A stretch of 64,000 bases of DNA, taken from Sunxiuqinia sp963974515 (lineage in GTDB: Bacteria > Bacteroidota > Bacteroidia > Bacteroidales > Prolixibacteraceae). This document shows positions 51,906 to 61,064 of the stretch, piece after piece (position 1 is the first letter of the stretch; each line of letters starts with the position of its first letter). Both the position numbers and the translations under genes were made by a program. The notes below the pieces were generated by a model, which had not been told where the DNA came from, did not search any database, and saw only the letters and a program-made list of their open reading frames with translations. The stretch covers positions 1 to 64,000 of the forward strand of contig NZ_CAXBDD010000003.1 in NCBI RefSeq assembly GCF_963974515.1. Reading direction: 5' to 3'.

Positions 51906-53324
51906 TTAAAATTTGGTTGATTGGTATTCTTTTATGAGTTGTTTGATGGATTCGTTTTGTTGTGCTTTGGGGTAGTAATCAAAAAGATCGCGGTAACTGT
52001 TGAAATCAGCTTTCAGTGCGATTTCAAAGTAATCGGTGGCCGAACGTTCTTCGTTATTTTCAAGCAAATAAGCGGTTAGCCTGTAATTGATGTTCGAGTC
52101 GTCAGCGATAATCTTGTGTGCTTTTTTCAGGATGTCGATCGATTGCTGAAGCAGGCCTTGTTCGTATTGCATTTCAGCATACGAAATCCAGCTTTCACGG
52201 TTGTCGGGATCCAATGTTGTCGCCATTTCAAATGCTGACTCCGCCTGATCGTAAAGGCCAAGTTCATGATTGATTTTCCCATACATGAGCCAAAAGTCAG
52301 GATTGGCATCATCCAATTTGAGGGCTTTTTTAATCAACGATTGGCTTTCTGTCAGGTTGTTTTCGATCCACATAACCAAGCCTGAACCATACCAGGCTGT
52401 AGCATTGTTTTTATTGAGGCGAATGGCTTTGCGATAGTTGACCAAAGCTTCATTGTACCGATCCAGGTTCAAATAACACTCCCCTAAATAGCAGTAGGCA
52501 TCGTCATTCTCCTTATCGATTTCCAGGTATTCGAGATAACATTCGATGGCTTCTTCGTGCTGGTTGTTGTTCGACAGAGCGTTGGCTTTATTGAAAAGTG
52601 CCTGTTCAAACTCACCATTCAGTGCAATCGAAAAGTCGTAAGCCTCAACCGCTTTATCGTGCTGCCCAATCCTGTTGAAAGTAATGCCTAAGTTGTACCA
52701 AACTGATGGATTAAACGGGTCGATGTCGAGGTATTTGTTGTAATACAGAATGCTTTTCTCATCCAGGTTATCCTTGTCGCAATAATAGGCGAGTTCGTAC
52801 AATACTTGTTCGTTTTCCGGGTTGGCATCGTAGGCTCGTTCCAAAAACGAAATAGCCTTTTTAATTTCACCGGCTTGACCTAACGTGAGACCGATGTTGT
52901 AGAGCAACTCGTCTTCTTCATCGTAATTGTGAAAAATGGCTTGTTCATAAGCCAAAATGGCTGCATCAATTTGCTCAAGCATGATGAGTGCTGAGCCTTT
53001 AATCAGGTAGACATCCGAGTTACTGTCTTCAATTTGCTCGACTACGCGAATGATTTCAAGCGTTTCTTCAACTTTTTCGTCGACCAAAAGAAGTTGTGCT
53101 TTCTTAATTTGCAGTGCTATGGATGTGGGATGAAGTTTCATTCCGTTGTCGATGGCTAAATTAGCCATGCTTATTTGTCCTTCATCCAGAAAATAATCCA
53201 CAATGCCTTCTACTTCAAAAACATCAAAATAGTCAACTTGGTTGGCATTCATCATTTTTTCGAAGCGTTTGACGGCTTCCCCTATCTCCTCGCTGTCGTA
53301 AAAGTCCCTTGAGTCTTCTTCCAT
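51906..53324 (-). CDS. Tetratricopeptide repeat protein
   Basis: A 472-residue protein made almost entirely of TPR units (about ten to twelve), for example LLYNIGLTLGQAGEIKKAIS, VWYNLGITFNRIGQHDKAVE and AYCYLGECYLNLDRYNEALV. It has an acidic N-terminus and no signal peptide, so it is cytoplasmic. TPRs bind protein partners; the partner is unknown. I prefer the ATG at 53324 over a TTG 24 bases upstream because an exact -7 motif (53346-53353) overlaps that TTG. The neighbouring comA start two bases after its stop suggests co-regulation. Confidence 0.9.
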   Translation of the reverse strand: MEEDSRDFYDSEEIGEAVKRFEKMMNANQVDYFDVFEVEGIVDYFLDEGQISMANLAIDNGMKLHPTSIALQIKKAQLLLVDEKVEETLEIIRVVEQIEDSNSDVYLIKGSALIMLEQIDAAILAYEQAIFHNYDEEDELLYNIGLTLGQAGEIKKAISFLERAYDANPENEQVLYELAYYCDKDNLDEKSILYYNKYLDIDPFNPSVWYNLGITFNRIGQHDKAVEAYDFSIALNGEFEQALFNKANALSNNNQHEEAIECYLEYLEIDKENDDAYCYLGECYLNLDRYNEALVNYRKAIRLNKNNATAWYGSGLVMWIENNLTESQSLIKKALKLDDANPDFWLMYGKINHELGLYDQAESAFEMATTLDPDNRESWISYAEMQYEQGLLQQSIDILKKAHKIIADDSNINYRLTAYLLENNEERSATDYFEIALKADFNSYRDLFDYYPKAQQNESIKQLIKEYQSTKF

Positions 53325-53345
53325 AGAATCAAAAAATTGCAACTG

Positions 53346-53353
53346 CAAATTTA
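53346..53353 (-). promoter_or_regulatory. Candidate -7 element of the TPR-comA operon
   Basis: TAAATTTG on the minus strand, exact TAnnTTTG, ending 21 nt before the ATG at 53324. It sits between the DUF4301 stop and the TPR start, giving the pair its own promoter. Confidence 0.45.
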
Positions 53354-53373
53354 ATAATACTTTTTAGAATTAC

Positions 53374-54906
53374 TTAATCCGGCTGGTGCTCTTTTCGTAA
53401 TAAGTCGTTGACCGCTTTTACCGGATTGAAAGTCAGTATTGGAACTTCCACAAACAGCGTGTTCCAATCAGCCATGGCGCCATTCCATAAGCCCGGTAAT
53501 TCCTGGGCCTTTAATTCTTTTCCGTCTTTCGATTTATATGATATGAATCCTGTTTTCGGATCTCTGTATTTTAAAAGATTGTAGCTTTCTCCTTTATAGT
53601 TTTTTGTTCCACACATTAGGTCAACAGGATTAAAGTGAGTGGCCTTCTGAATGATGTTCGCCTGTTGTTCGTCCGATAGGTCTACTTGCACGCTTTCTAC
53701 AATCTGCAGGGAAATGGAGCCATCGGCATTTTTTGCCCAGAATGGACCTCCGCCGGGTTCACCTTCATTTTTCACTATGCCACAGACCCGAATGGGGCGG
53801 TTAAACTTCAGTTTAAGGTAGTGATATAACTCCTCCTTTTCGGAATAATATTGGTTTTCAGGCGGCTTTACATTGAGTACGTTTTCGAGAAAACTTGAAG
53901 CTTCAGAATAGAATTTGCTGTCCAAAGCGGTATAGTGGCGCTCATCCAAAATTTGCTGGTAGCTGAAAATTCGTTTCTGGTAGTTGAGCAACAGCCCGGC
54001 CAGCGCCTTTTTGTATTTTACGGTTTCATCTTTCAAATAATCGGGCACTACATTATCAATGTTTTTAATGAAGATCAGGTCTGCATCCAGATCGTTCAGG
54101 TTGTCGAGCAAAGCGCCATGTCCGCCGGGGCGAAAAAGCAGGCTGTTATCGTCATTTCGGAAAGGCTCGTTTTGCAGGTCCACCGCAATGGTGTCTGTGG
54201 CTGGTTTTTGCTGGCTGAATGTGATTTCATAGCTGACATCAAACTCACGTTCGTAAACCTCCTGTATCTCTTTTAAATGACTTTGAAATGCCTCCTGATG
54301 TTCGGGAGAAACCGTAAAATGGATCTTTACCTTGCCGTTTTTGTCTTTTGCGTAAAGCGCACCTTCAACAGCATGTTCTTGAAAAGGTGTTCTCGATTTT
54401 TCCTGGTATTGATGAAACTGTAGCAGGCCTTTGGGCAGGTTCCCGTAGTTCAGTCCCGACTCAGTTAACACCAGCTTTAGTATTTCCAGTTTCGACAACT
54501 GATCAAGCGGGTTGCCAGCTGTTTTTTTTAGGTCATTGTAAAAGGCAAAGTCTTTAAGCCGGTCAAAAAACGTTTTTACCTCTTGGTCTTGCAGGACTTC
54601 GGCTTCCGGTGTTCCGTTTTCAAGCTGATCGATTGCTGAGTATAAGCTTTTAAACATCCGACTGGCAGCACCCGATGCCGGGACAAACTTCAACAAGGAA
54701 ATTCCTTTTGCAAGTTGATGTTCAAAAAAGTGAATAAACTCATCGACATGTAGTTCATCCAGTTGGATGATTCCCTTTCCCAAAGTAGCTGCTTGGATAA
54801 TTTCCAGGAATGGAAATCCATTTTCAAAGTTTTTGACTTGTTCTTTTACGGTGTTCAGGTCACTCCCTCTTTCTTCGATGAAAACCAAATCTTCGGCACT
54901 AAACAT
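53374..54906 (-). CDS. DUF4301 family protein
   Basis: A 510-residue cytoplasmic protein of the DUF4301 family, found mainly in Bacteroidota. KFVPASGAASRMFKSL near residue 75 and FRPGGHGALLDNLNDLDADL in the middle resemble the nucleotide- and sugar-binding loops of UDP-sugar pyrophosphorylases, so a nucleotidyltransferase-like fold is plausible. No activity is established to my knowledge. It lies upstream of the TPR-comA pair on the same strand with a 49-bp gap that contains a promoter motif, so coupling is loose. Confidence 0.85.
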   Translation of the reverse strand: MFSAEDLVFIEERGSDLNTVKEQVKNFENGFPFLEIIQAATLGKGIIQLDELHVDEFIHFFEHQLAKGISLLKFVPASGAASRMFKSLYSAIDQLENGTPEAEVLQDQEVKTFFDRLKDFAFYNDLKKTAGNPLDQLSKLEILKLVLTESGLNYGNLPKGLLQFHQYQEKSRTPFQEHAVEGALYAKDKNGKVKIHFTVSPEHQEAFQSHLKEIQEVYEREFDVSYEITFSQQKPATDTIAVDLQNEPFRNDDNSLLFRPGGHGALLDNLNDLDADLIFIKNIDNVVPDYLKDETVKYKKALAGLLLNYQKRIFSYQQILDERHYTALDSKFYSEASSFLENVLNVKPPENQYYSEKEELYHYLKLKFNRPIRVCGIVKNEGEPGGGPFWAKNADGSISLQIVESVQVDLSDEQQANIIQKATHFNPVDLMCGTKNYKGESYNLLKYRDPKTGFISYKSKDGKELKAQELPGLWNGAMADWNTLFVEVPILTFNPVKAVNDLLRKEHQPD

Positions 54907-55143
54907 AGTAGGATGATTTTTGAATTACGTTAAAATTAACTAATAGCACTTAGAATTGGAACGCCTGAAAGCCCCGAGAGTTCTAAAGTTTTCAACATTT
55001 GTTAGCAAGTTTAAGATTAATTTTTCATTTTCAGACGAATAGAAGAATTGCTTCGTAGATCAAAGATGAAGTTGATATTGCATTTCCTGCCCAATTTGTG
55101 TTTTTCAGGCAGAAATGACTTATTTTGCTCAATATTTTGGCTT

Positions 55144-56088
55144 ATGAGGGAACAGGTTTACCCATGGGGACATGCAAATCGCTATAATGATTTTTCGACT
55201 TATTTCAGAGGAAAGTTCAGCGGACGGGTGCAGAAAGTGTCGGTTGACGCTGGATTTACTTGCCCTAACCGAGATGGGACAAAAGCGCTGAATGGCTGCT
55301 CGTATTGCAATAATCAAACGTTCAAACCGGATTATTGCCGGTTGGAAAAAAGTATTTCTGAGCAGATTCAGCAGGGCATTGATTTTTACTCGAAGAAATA
55401 TCAGACGATGCGTTTTTTGGCTTATTTTCAAGCCTATTCAAATACTTATGCTGATATAGCCATTCTGAAAGAGCGGTACGAGGAAGCTTTGAAGCATCCG
55501 AAAGTTATTGGGCTCGTTTTGGGAACCAGGCCTGACTGCGTGAATGCGGAGATTCTAGATTATCTGGCTCAACTTTCAAAGATTTATTATGTGATGATTG
55601 AATATGGGGTTGAATCGGTCAAAAATGAAACTTTGATGCGAATCAACCGGGGACATCAGTTTGCAGAGGCCAAATGGGCAATGGAGGAAACGGCCAGGCG
55701 GAGAATTCATTCTTGTGCGCATTTAATTCTGGGGCTTCCGGGCGAAACAAGGGAAGACCTATTGAGCCAAGCCCGGACGATATCGAAATTGCCGGTTGAA
55801 AATCTGAAATTACACCAGCTTCAGATTCACAAAGGAACACGAATGGCTATCGAATTTAACCAGCGGCCAGAAGATTTTCATTTGTTTACGGCCGAAGAAT
55901 ACCTCGATCTGGTCGTTGATTACCTGGAGCTGCTAAGCCCTAGAATTATTATCGAACGCTTTGTGAGTCAGGCGCCATATGCGCTGTTGATCGCTCCCCG
56001 ATGGGGCTTGAAAAATTTTGAGTTTGTGGCAAAGCTTGAAAAGCGATTGGCTGAAAGAAATACCTGGCAGGGAAGGCTATTTGAGTAG
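55144..56088 (+). CDS. Radical SAM protein, YhcC/TIGR01212 family
   Basis: A 314-residue radical SAM protein. The cluster cysteines are Cys40, Cys52 and Cys55 (FTCPNRDG, GCSYCNNQTF), the wide CX11CX2C spacing typical of this family. Further family segments are GTRPDCVN, VMIEYGVESV and LKLHQLQIHKGT. The substrate of the family is unknown, though an RNA or protein modification is often supposed. The ATG at 55144 fits homologues (MREQVYPWGHANRYNDF); the frame is open 32 codons upstream. Confidence 0.9.
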   Translation: MREQVYPWGHANRYNDFSTYFRGKFSGRVQKVSVDAGFTCPNRDGTKALNGCSYCNNQTFKPDYCRLEKSISEQIQQGIDFYSKKYQTMRFLAYFQAYSNTYADIAILKERYEEALKHPKVIGLVLGTRPDCVNAEILDYLAQLSKIYYVMIEYGVESVKNETLMRINRGHQFAEAKWAMEETARRRIHSCAHLILGLPGETREDLLSQARTISKLPVENLKLHQLQIHKGTRMAIEFNQRPEDFHLFTAEEYLDLVVDYLELLSPRIIIERFVSQAPYALLIAPRWGLKNFEFVAKLEKRLAERNTWQGRLFE

Positions 56089-56442
56089 CTTCAAATTCCA
56101 ATTTCGAGTTTTAGATGTTGAATTTCTCAAAAAAAAAGCAATTGTTTCTTCTTCTGTAACCTTTGGTTTTTATAATGTAAAAGCCATTCTTGTTTTTTCA
56201 AAAGTATTTGTTTGAGATTTAAAAGTGATTGGTTATTAGTCAACACAAATACTGCTTCCGGTAAAAGTAGTTTTACATTTGTAGGTCTTGGGTGTTTATT
56301 TGTTAGACGTAGATTGAAGTTTGCCAAAAAACGGGGTGTTTTTTTCAAAGGTTTTGTTTATGTGCCGAAATCAGATTGAAATAATGGAAAACTAATGATC
56401 ACTTTTGCGAAAGTAGAAGTCGAATTTTCCTCGAAATACTTC
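56089..56442. other. AT-rich gene-free stretch with a lone -7 motif
   Basis: 354 bp without a credible gene. It contains GTAAAAGTAGTTTTAC (a six-base inverted repeat near 56261-56276) overlapping an exact -7 motif TACATTTG (56274-56281) on the plus strand. About 60 bp on there is a weak hairpin with a T-run (AAAAAAC, GTTTTTT near 56326-56345). These could mark a short untranslated RNA, but the evidence is slight. Confidence 0.35.
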
Positions 56443-57189
56443 TTACTGCCTTGCAAATACCCGTTTTAATAGGTCGGTCACCCGAGCTGCCGGGTCTTCG
56501 CGGATGTTCTTTTCAGTTTCGCCAATTTTCAGGAATAGACCATCCAAAGCCCGCTTGGTCAGGTATGTGCTCAGATCCGTTTCTACGGCCTCCAAGTCGG
56601 CCAACTGGCCCACAAACGAGCCGGCTACCTGGTTCCATTTGCCAGTCATTTCGTCCCAAGATTGTTGCGCGGAGTAATTGCCCACAATCTTCTTGTCGAG
56701 TGAACCTTCAATTTTGGGTTGGTAAAGGGCAAGCAGGTCATCGTAATTTGTTCGCCGCAAATAATCCGTAGCGGCATAATTACCTCCGGTTAAAATACCA
56801 GCTGCATCCTGAATACTCATCGTTTTGATACTATTGACCAGGATTGGAGCTGCTTCTTTGGCGGCATCCGACGCGGCATGGTTGATGCTGGCAATGACCT
56901 TATCAACCAAATCCTGTCCACCCGGCAGTTTGCTCAAATTCTTGGTGATGATGTCTGCTTCAGGTGGAAGCAAAATCTTTACGGCTTCATCTTTCAAATA
57001 GCCATTCAATCCCGAAAGTTCGGCCACTGAACTGTCGGTGCCAACAACCAGGGCCTGTTTCAGACCGGCAATAATCTCGCTTTGGGATAGCGGTTGTTGC
57101 TCATCGTAAATAGTTTTGGCAATTTGCTGCATTTCTGCACAACCGACGAGCAGGAAAAACAACCCGAGGAACCTAAATTTTGTATTCAT
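56443..57189 (-). CDS. DUF4197 lipoprotein
   Basis: A 248-residue exported lipoprotein (signal ending in the lipobox LVGC, Cys at about 17) with one DUF4197 domain filling the rest (SEIIAGLKQALVVGTDSSVAE, SWDEMTGKWNQV, RALDGLFLKIGETEKNIRED). The family is widespread in Gram-negative bacteria and has no assigned function. I use the ATG at 57189, where the signal peptide begins. It follows ygiQ by 24 bp on the same strand. Confidence 0.88.
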   Translation of the reverse strand: MNTKFRFLGLFFLLVGCAEMQQIAKTIYDEQQPLSQSEIIAGLKQALVVGTDSSVAELSGLNGYLKDEAVKILLPPEADIITKNLSKLPGGQDLVDKVIASINHAASDAAKEAAPILVNSIKTMSIQDAAGILTGGNYAATDYLRRTNYDDLLALYQPKIEGSLDKKIVGNYSAQQSWDEMTGKWNQVAGSFVGQLADLEAVETDLSTYLTKRALDGLFLKIGETEKNIREDPAARVTDLLKRVFARQ

Positions 57190-57213
57190 ATTGTATGATC
57201 TAATTGGCAATGA

Positions 57214-59085
57214 CTAATCCAGAATCTTTTTTAATAAATCTTTGCGGTTCAATTTAATTAATTCTTGCCGGATTTGCTGTTTGTACTCCTTTTTATACCA
57301 GAAAAAGAATTTGCGTTGTGATAGTTTTTCCTTCTTCGATTTAGCTGTGTAAATTTTCTCCATCGTATAGGGATGGTAACCGGTGTAGTAAATGACCGTT
57401 GCCAACGTCATGGGTGTTGGCGTAAAATCCTGTACTTGTTCCAGCTTAAAATCCAGCTGTTTGGTTTCGGCAGCCAGGTTGGCCATGTCGGTGTTCCGGC
57501 AGCCTGGGTGGCTCGAAATGAAATAAGGCACCAGTTGTTGGTTTAGCCCTTCCTCCTTGTTGATTTCGTTGAACACTTTATTGAGCTTGTAAAAATGACT
57601 AAAAGAAGGCTTACGCATGACTTTTAATACATCGTCAGAGGTATGCTCTGGGGCTACTTTTAAGCGCCCTGAGACATGGTATTTCACCACTTCGCGCAGG
57701 TATTCCATGTTGTTTTTGTTGACCTGCTTATCTTTCGTTTCATGTAAAATCATATCATAGCGAATACCGCTTCCCACAAAAGCTTTTTTGATTTTCGGAT
57801 TTTGGCGAACCTTGCGGTACAGGTCGAGCATCGGTTTATGATCCACGTCCAGATTTTTGCATACTTCGGGGAAGATACACGACGGGCGCTTGCATTTACG
57901 ACAGATCTCTTCATGGATCCCCTTCATTTTGTACATATTGGCCGACGGGCCGCCCAAATCAGAGATATATCCTTTGAAGTCGGGCATTTGAGTGACTTGT
58001 TCCACCTCTTTCAAAATGGATTTCTCTGAGCGGCTGGCAATGAATTTTCCCTGGTGTGCCGAAATCGTACAAAAAGTACAGCCACCAAAGCACCCGCGGT
58101 GAATGTTGATGGAGTGCCGAATCATCTCGTAGGCAGGTATGGTTTCCTTGTTTTTGTATTTTGGGTGCGGAAGTCGCGTAAATGGCAAGTCATAAAAACG
58201 GTCGATTTCCTTTTCTTCGAGCGGTGGCCAGGGCGGATTAACTACCACCTGCTGGTTTCCGATTTGCTGGGTGATCTTATTGGCTTCTGACTTATTGGAT
58301 TCCTCTTCAATATGCATGAAGTTTTTGGCAAACTTCTTTTTGTCACTCAGGCATTCTTCGTGCGAATACAGATCGATGTTATTCCACCTTTTATTGGTGG
58401 CGTAGTTGTCATCTTTATCAACCAAAAAGGCTGTTTGTGGAAGATTCGTAATGGTGCGGGCATCAACTCCTCGCTGCACCAATCGGGTAAAGTCGAGAAT
58501 CGATTTTTCGCCCATTCCGTAGAAAAGTAGATCCGCTTTTGCCTCTTTCAGGATGGATGGTTTCAGCTTGTCTTGCCAGTAATCGTAGTGCGTCACACGG
58601 CGCAGGGAAGCTTCAATTCCACCCAGCATGACTGGTGTGTCAGGGTATAATTTCTTCAGAATGTTGCAATACACGGTGGCGGCATAATCCGGGCGTTTGT
58701 CATGCTGCCCGCCAGGAGTATAGGCATCTTTGGATCGCTTGCGCTTGTTGGCGGTGTAGTGATTCACCATCGAATCCATATTCCCCGAGGTCACCGCAAA
58801 GTAGAGGCGGGGAGTACCCAGCTTTTTGAAATCACGCAAGTCGTCGAGCCAGTTGGGCTGGGGGACAATGGCCACGCGTAATCCTTCGGCTTCCAGTATC
58901 CTGCCAATTACAGCAGCTCCAAACGATGGGTGGTCAACATAGGCATCGCCCGTAAACAGGATGATATCTGCTTCATCCCAACCGCGTTCGTCCATTTCTT
59001 TCCTGGTGGTTGGCAACCAATCGGTTGTCTGGTATTTTTCGTATAACTGATTCACGTATGGCTTATTCTTGATTTGTGTATGCAA
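57214..59085 (-). CDS. ygiQ: YgiQ family radical SAM protein
   Basis: A 623-residue radical SAM protein of the YgiQ family (UPF0313). Order: an N-terminal cobalamin-binding-like domain (GWDEADIILFTGDAYVDHPSFG), a central radical SAM core with GCFGGCTFCTISAHQG, and a C-terminal basic extension. The function is unknown, although cofactor or metabolite modification is assumed. The start appears to be a TTG at 59085: no ATG lies before the conserved LPTTRKEMDERGWDE, and AGCAGG is placed well as a ribosome site. Confidence 0.92.
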   Translation of the reverse strand: MHTQIKNKPYVNQLYEKYQTTDWLPTTRKEMDERGWDEADIILFTGDAYVDHPSFGAAVIGRILEAEGLRVAIVPQPNWLDDLRDFKKLGTPRLYFAVTSGNMDSMVNHYTANKRKRSKDAYTPGGQHDKRPDYAATVYCNILKKLYPDTPVMLGGIEASLRRVTHYDYWQDKLKPSILKEAKADLLFYGMGEKSILDFTRLVQRGVDARTITNLPQTAFLVDKDDNYATNKRWNNIDLYSHEECLSDKKKFAKNFMHIEEESNKSEANKITQQIGNQQVVVNPPWPPLEEKEIDRFYDLPFTRLPHPKYKNKETIPAYEMIRHSINIHRGCFGGCTFCTISAHQGKFIASRSEKSILKEVEQVTQMPDFKGYISDLGGPSANMYKMKGIHEEICRKCKRPSCIFPEVCKNLDVDHKPMLDLYRKVRQNPKIKKAFVGSGIRYDMILHETKDKQVNKNNMEYLREVVKYHVSGRLKVAPEHTSDDVLKVMRKPSFSHFYKLNKVFNEINKEEGLNQQLVPYFISSHPGCRNTDMANLAAETKQLDFKLEQVQDFTPTPMTLATVIYYTGYHPYTMEKIYTAKSKKEKLSQRKFFFWYKKEYKQQIRQELIKLNRKDLLKKILD

Positions 59086-59217
59086 AGTTAACCTGCTTTT
59101 ATTGATTTAAAAGACTTTGACCTCTTTTTTAGGTGGGAATATGTTTAAAAAACCATGCAATCATGTAAAACCAAGCTTTATACTTTCTAAATTTAGACCA
59201 AGTTTAAAACCTTAATC

Positions 59218-61008
59218 ATGGACATTGTCAAACCCAAAGACATTCTAAAAGCCAACCCTTATCTGGCATATTTGGGAGGAGAGAACCTCGCGAAGTTTAT
59301 CATGTATGTTTTGCGGTTTAGTAAGCTTAACCGCCTTTACGGCCAGATTGCTGACAAGCAGGGCATTGAGTTTGTTGATGAGTTGATTAAAATTCTGGAA
59401 ATCAACTACGAGTTTGATGCAGATGAGTTACGTAAGGTCCCTAAAACAGGGGCTTTCATTGTTGTGGCCAACCATCCGTTTGGCGGGCTCGATGCCATTC
59501 TGCTAATTAAAATCTTATCCCTAGTGCGTCCGGATGTCAAGGTGATGGCTAATTTCTTGTTGAAAAAGATTGATCCTATCAGTGATTTTTTTTTGCCAGT
59601 CAATCCATTCGAATCCCGCAAAACCATTTCATCTGACTTTGGCGGAATTAAAAGTGCGATGAAGCATCTGGATTCGGGAGGCGGGCTTTGCCTGTTCCCG
59701 TCTGGCGAGGTTTCGGGATACCAGGCCAATTATAAAATTACCGATCAACAGTGGCAGTATTCGGCACTTAAATTTATCAAGCACGCGAATGTTCCGGTTG
59801 TCCCGGTTTATTTTAGCGGTCACAACAGCCGCTTGTTTTATCTCATAGGCCGAATCAAGCCCAACCTGCAGCAGGTAAAGTTGCCATCAGAATTGCTAAA
59901 CAAAAGGCGTAAGCCTGTAAAAGTTAGGATTGGTTCCGCCATTTCGGTTAGTGAGCAGGACGCCTTTCCTGAGGTGTACCAGTTTGGACGCTACCTGAGA
60001 GCCAGAACTTATAGCTTGAATTCGCGAATTCAGGTAAAGCGCTTTTTCAACTACTCGCTGAAACGGCAGAAACGGGTCGAAGAGATTACGAAACCGTCGT
60101 CGCCCGAGACGATCAAGAATGAAATAGCAGGATTAAAAAGCGAAAGTTTATTGTTTCAGGTGAAAAACTTCAGGGTGTTCTGTGCGCCGTCCAGCGAAAT
60201 TCCGACCATCCTCTATGAGATTGGCCGCTTGCGCGAAATCACTTTTCGCGAAGTGGGCGAGGGCACTAATCGAAGTATTGATTTGGATGAGTTCGACCTG
60301 TATTACCACCAGCTTTTTATTTGGGATGACGAAGCCGGGAAGCTCGTCGGGGCCTATCGCATAGGCAAAGGAGCGGATATTTTGCATGAGTTTGGCCTGC
60401 GCGGGTTTTACGTTCACAGTCTGTTTAAGTTGCGCGACACATTCGAACCAGTGCTGGAGCAGGCCATTGAACTCGGTCGGTCGTTTGTGGTAAAGGAGTA
60501 CCAGCGTCAGCCATTACCCTTGTTTTTGCTGTGGAAAGGTATTTTATATTTTCTGCTGAAAAACCCGGAGTACCGTTATTTGATTGGTCCTGTCAGTATC
60601 AGCGCCAATTACGCGAAAACATCGAAAGAGTTGATCATCAAGTTTATCATGTCGCATCATTTCGACTGGCAAAACGCCCGGCTGGTTGCTCCGCGAAAAG
60701 CATTCAAGTTTAAAAGTCCGGATCCGAACATGAATGTCATCATGGAAAACCTGGATGACATCAACAAGCTCGACCGGTTTATTGGCGACGTTGATCAGCT
60801 CAATACCGGACTGCCGGTATTGCTAAAAAAATACATCAAGCTGAATTCAAAAATCATCGGATTCAATGTCGACCCCAAGTTTAACAATTGTTTGGATGGC
60901 TTAATTTTGCTCGATGTTTACGATGTGCCCAAAGGCGTGATAGAGTCGCTTTCGAAAGAAACTAACGATGGAGCAATTTTGAATCGTTTTTATAGTAGTC
61001 GTGAATAA
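59218..61008 (+). CDS. Fused PlsC-type and GNAT-type acyltransferase (ornithine/glycine-lipid synthase, OlsF-like)
   Basis: A 596-residue bifunctional acyltransferase. The N-terminal half is a lysophospholipid-acyltransferase domain with NHPFGGLD (His86, Asp92, a one-residue-longer form of HX4D) and FPSGEVSG. The C-terminal half (about 310-590) is an OlsB-like GNAT domain (FREVGEGTNRSIDLDEFDLYY, LVGAYRIGKG, LIGPVSISANY). OlsF and the GlsB/GlsA pair of Bacteroides make ornithine or glycine lipids by N-acylating an amino acid with a 3-hydroxy fatty acid and then O-acylating it. The head group here cannot be told. A near-match -7 (TAAATTTA, 59188-59195) is 22 nt upstream. Confidence 0.86.
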   Translation: MDIVKPKDILKANPYLAYLGGENLAKFIMYVLRFSKLNRLYGQIADKQGIEFVDELIKILEINYEFDADELRKVPKTGAFIVVANHPFGGLDAILLIKILSLVRPDVKVMANFLLKKIDPISDFFLPVNPFESRKTISSDFGGIKSAMKHLDSGGGLCLFPSGEVSGYQANYKITDQQWQYSALKFIKHANVPVVPVYFSGHNSRLFYLIGRIKPNLQQVKLPSELLNKRRKPVKVRIGSAISVSEQDAFPEVYQFGRYLRARTYSLNSRIQVKRFFNYSLKRQKRVEEITKPSSPETIKNEIAGLKSESLLFQVKNFRVFCAPSSEIPTILYEIGRLREITFREVGEGTNRSIDLDEFDLYYHQLFIWDDEAGKLVGAYRIGKGADILHEFGLRGFYVHSLFKLRDTFEPVLEQAIELGRSFVVKEYQRQPLPLFLLWKGILYFLLKNPEYRYLIGPVSISANYAKTSKELIIKFIMSHHFDWQNARLVAPRKAFKFKSPDPNMNVIMENLDDINKLDRFIGDVDQLNTGLPVLLKKYIKLNSKIIGFNVDPKFNNCLDGLILLDVYDVPKGVIESLSKETNDGAILNRFYSSRE

Positions 61009-61064
61009 TTTCAACTTTCTTTGTAAGCCAGATGTTTTAAGAATAAAATTAACATGATTGTATT

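Noticed and set aside
56018..56348. Frames of 65 and 73 codons after the YhcC-like gene
   Set aside because: They are lysine/phenylalanine-rich translations of AT-rich DNA and one overlaps the end of the radical SAM gene.
59083..59090. CAAAGTTA as a minus-strand -7 element for ygiQ
   Set aside because: It overlaps the predicted TTG start codon, which would leave no leader.
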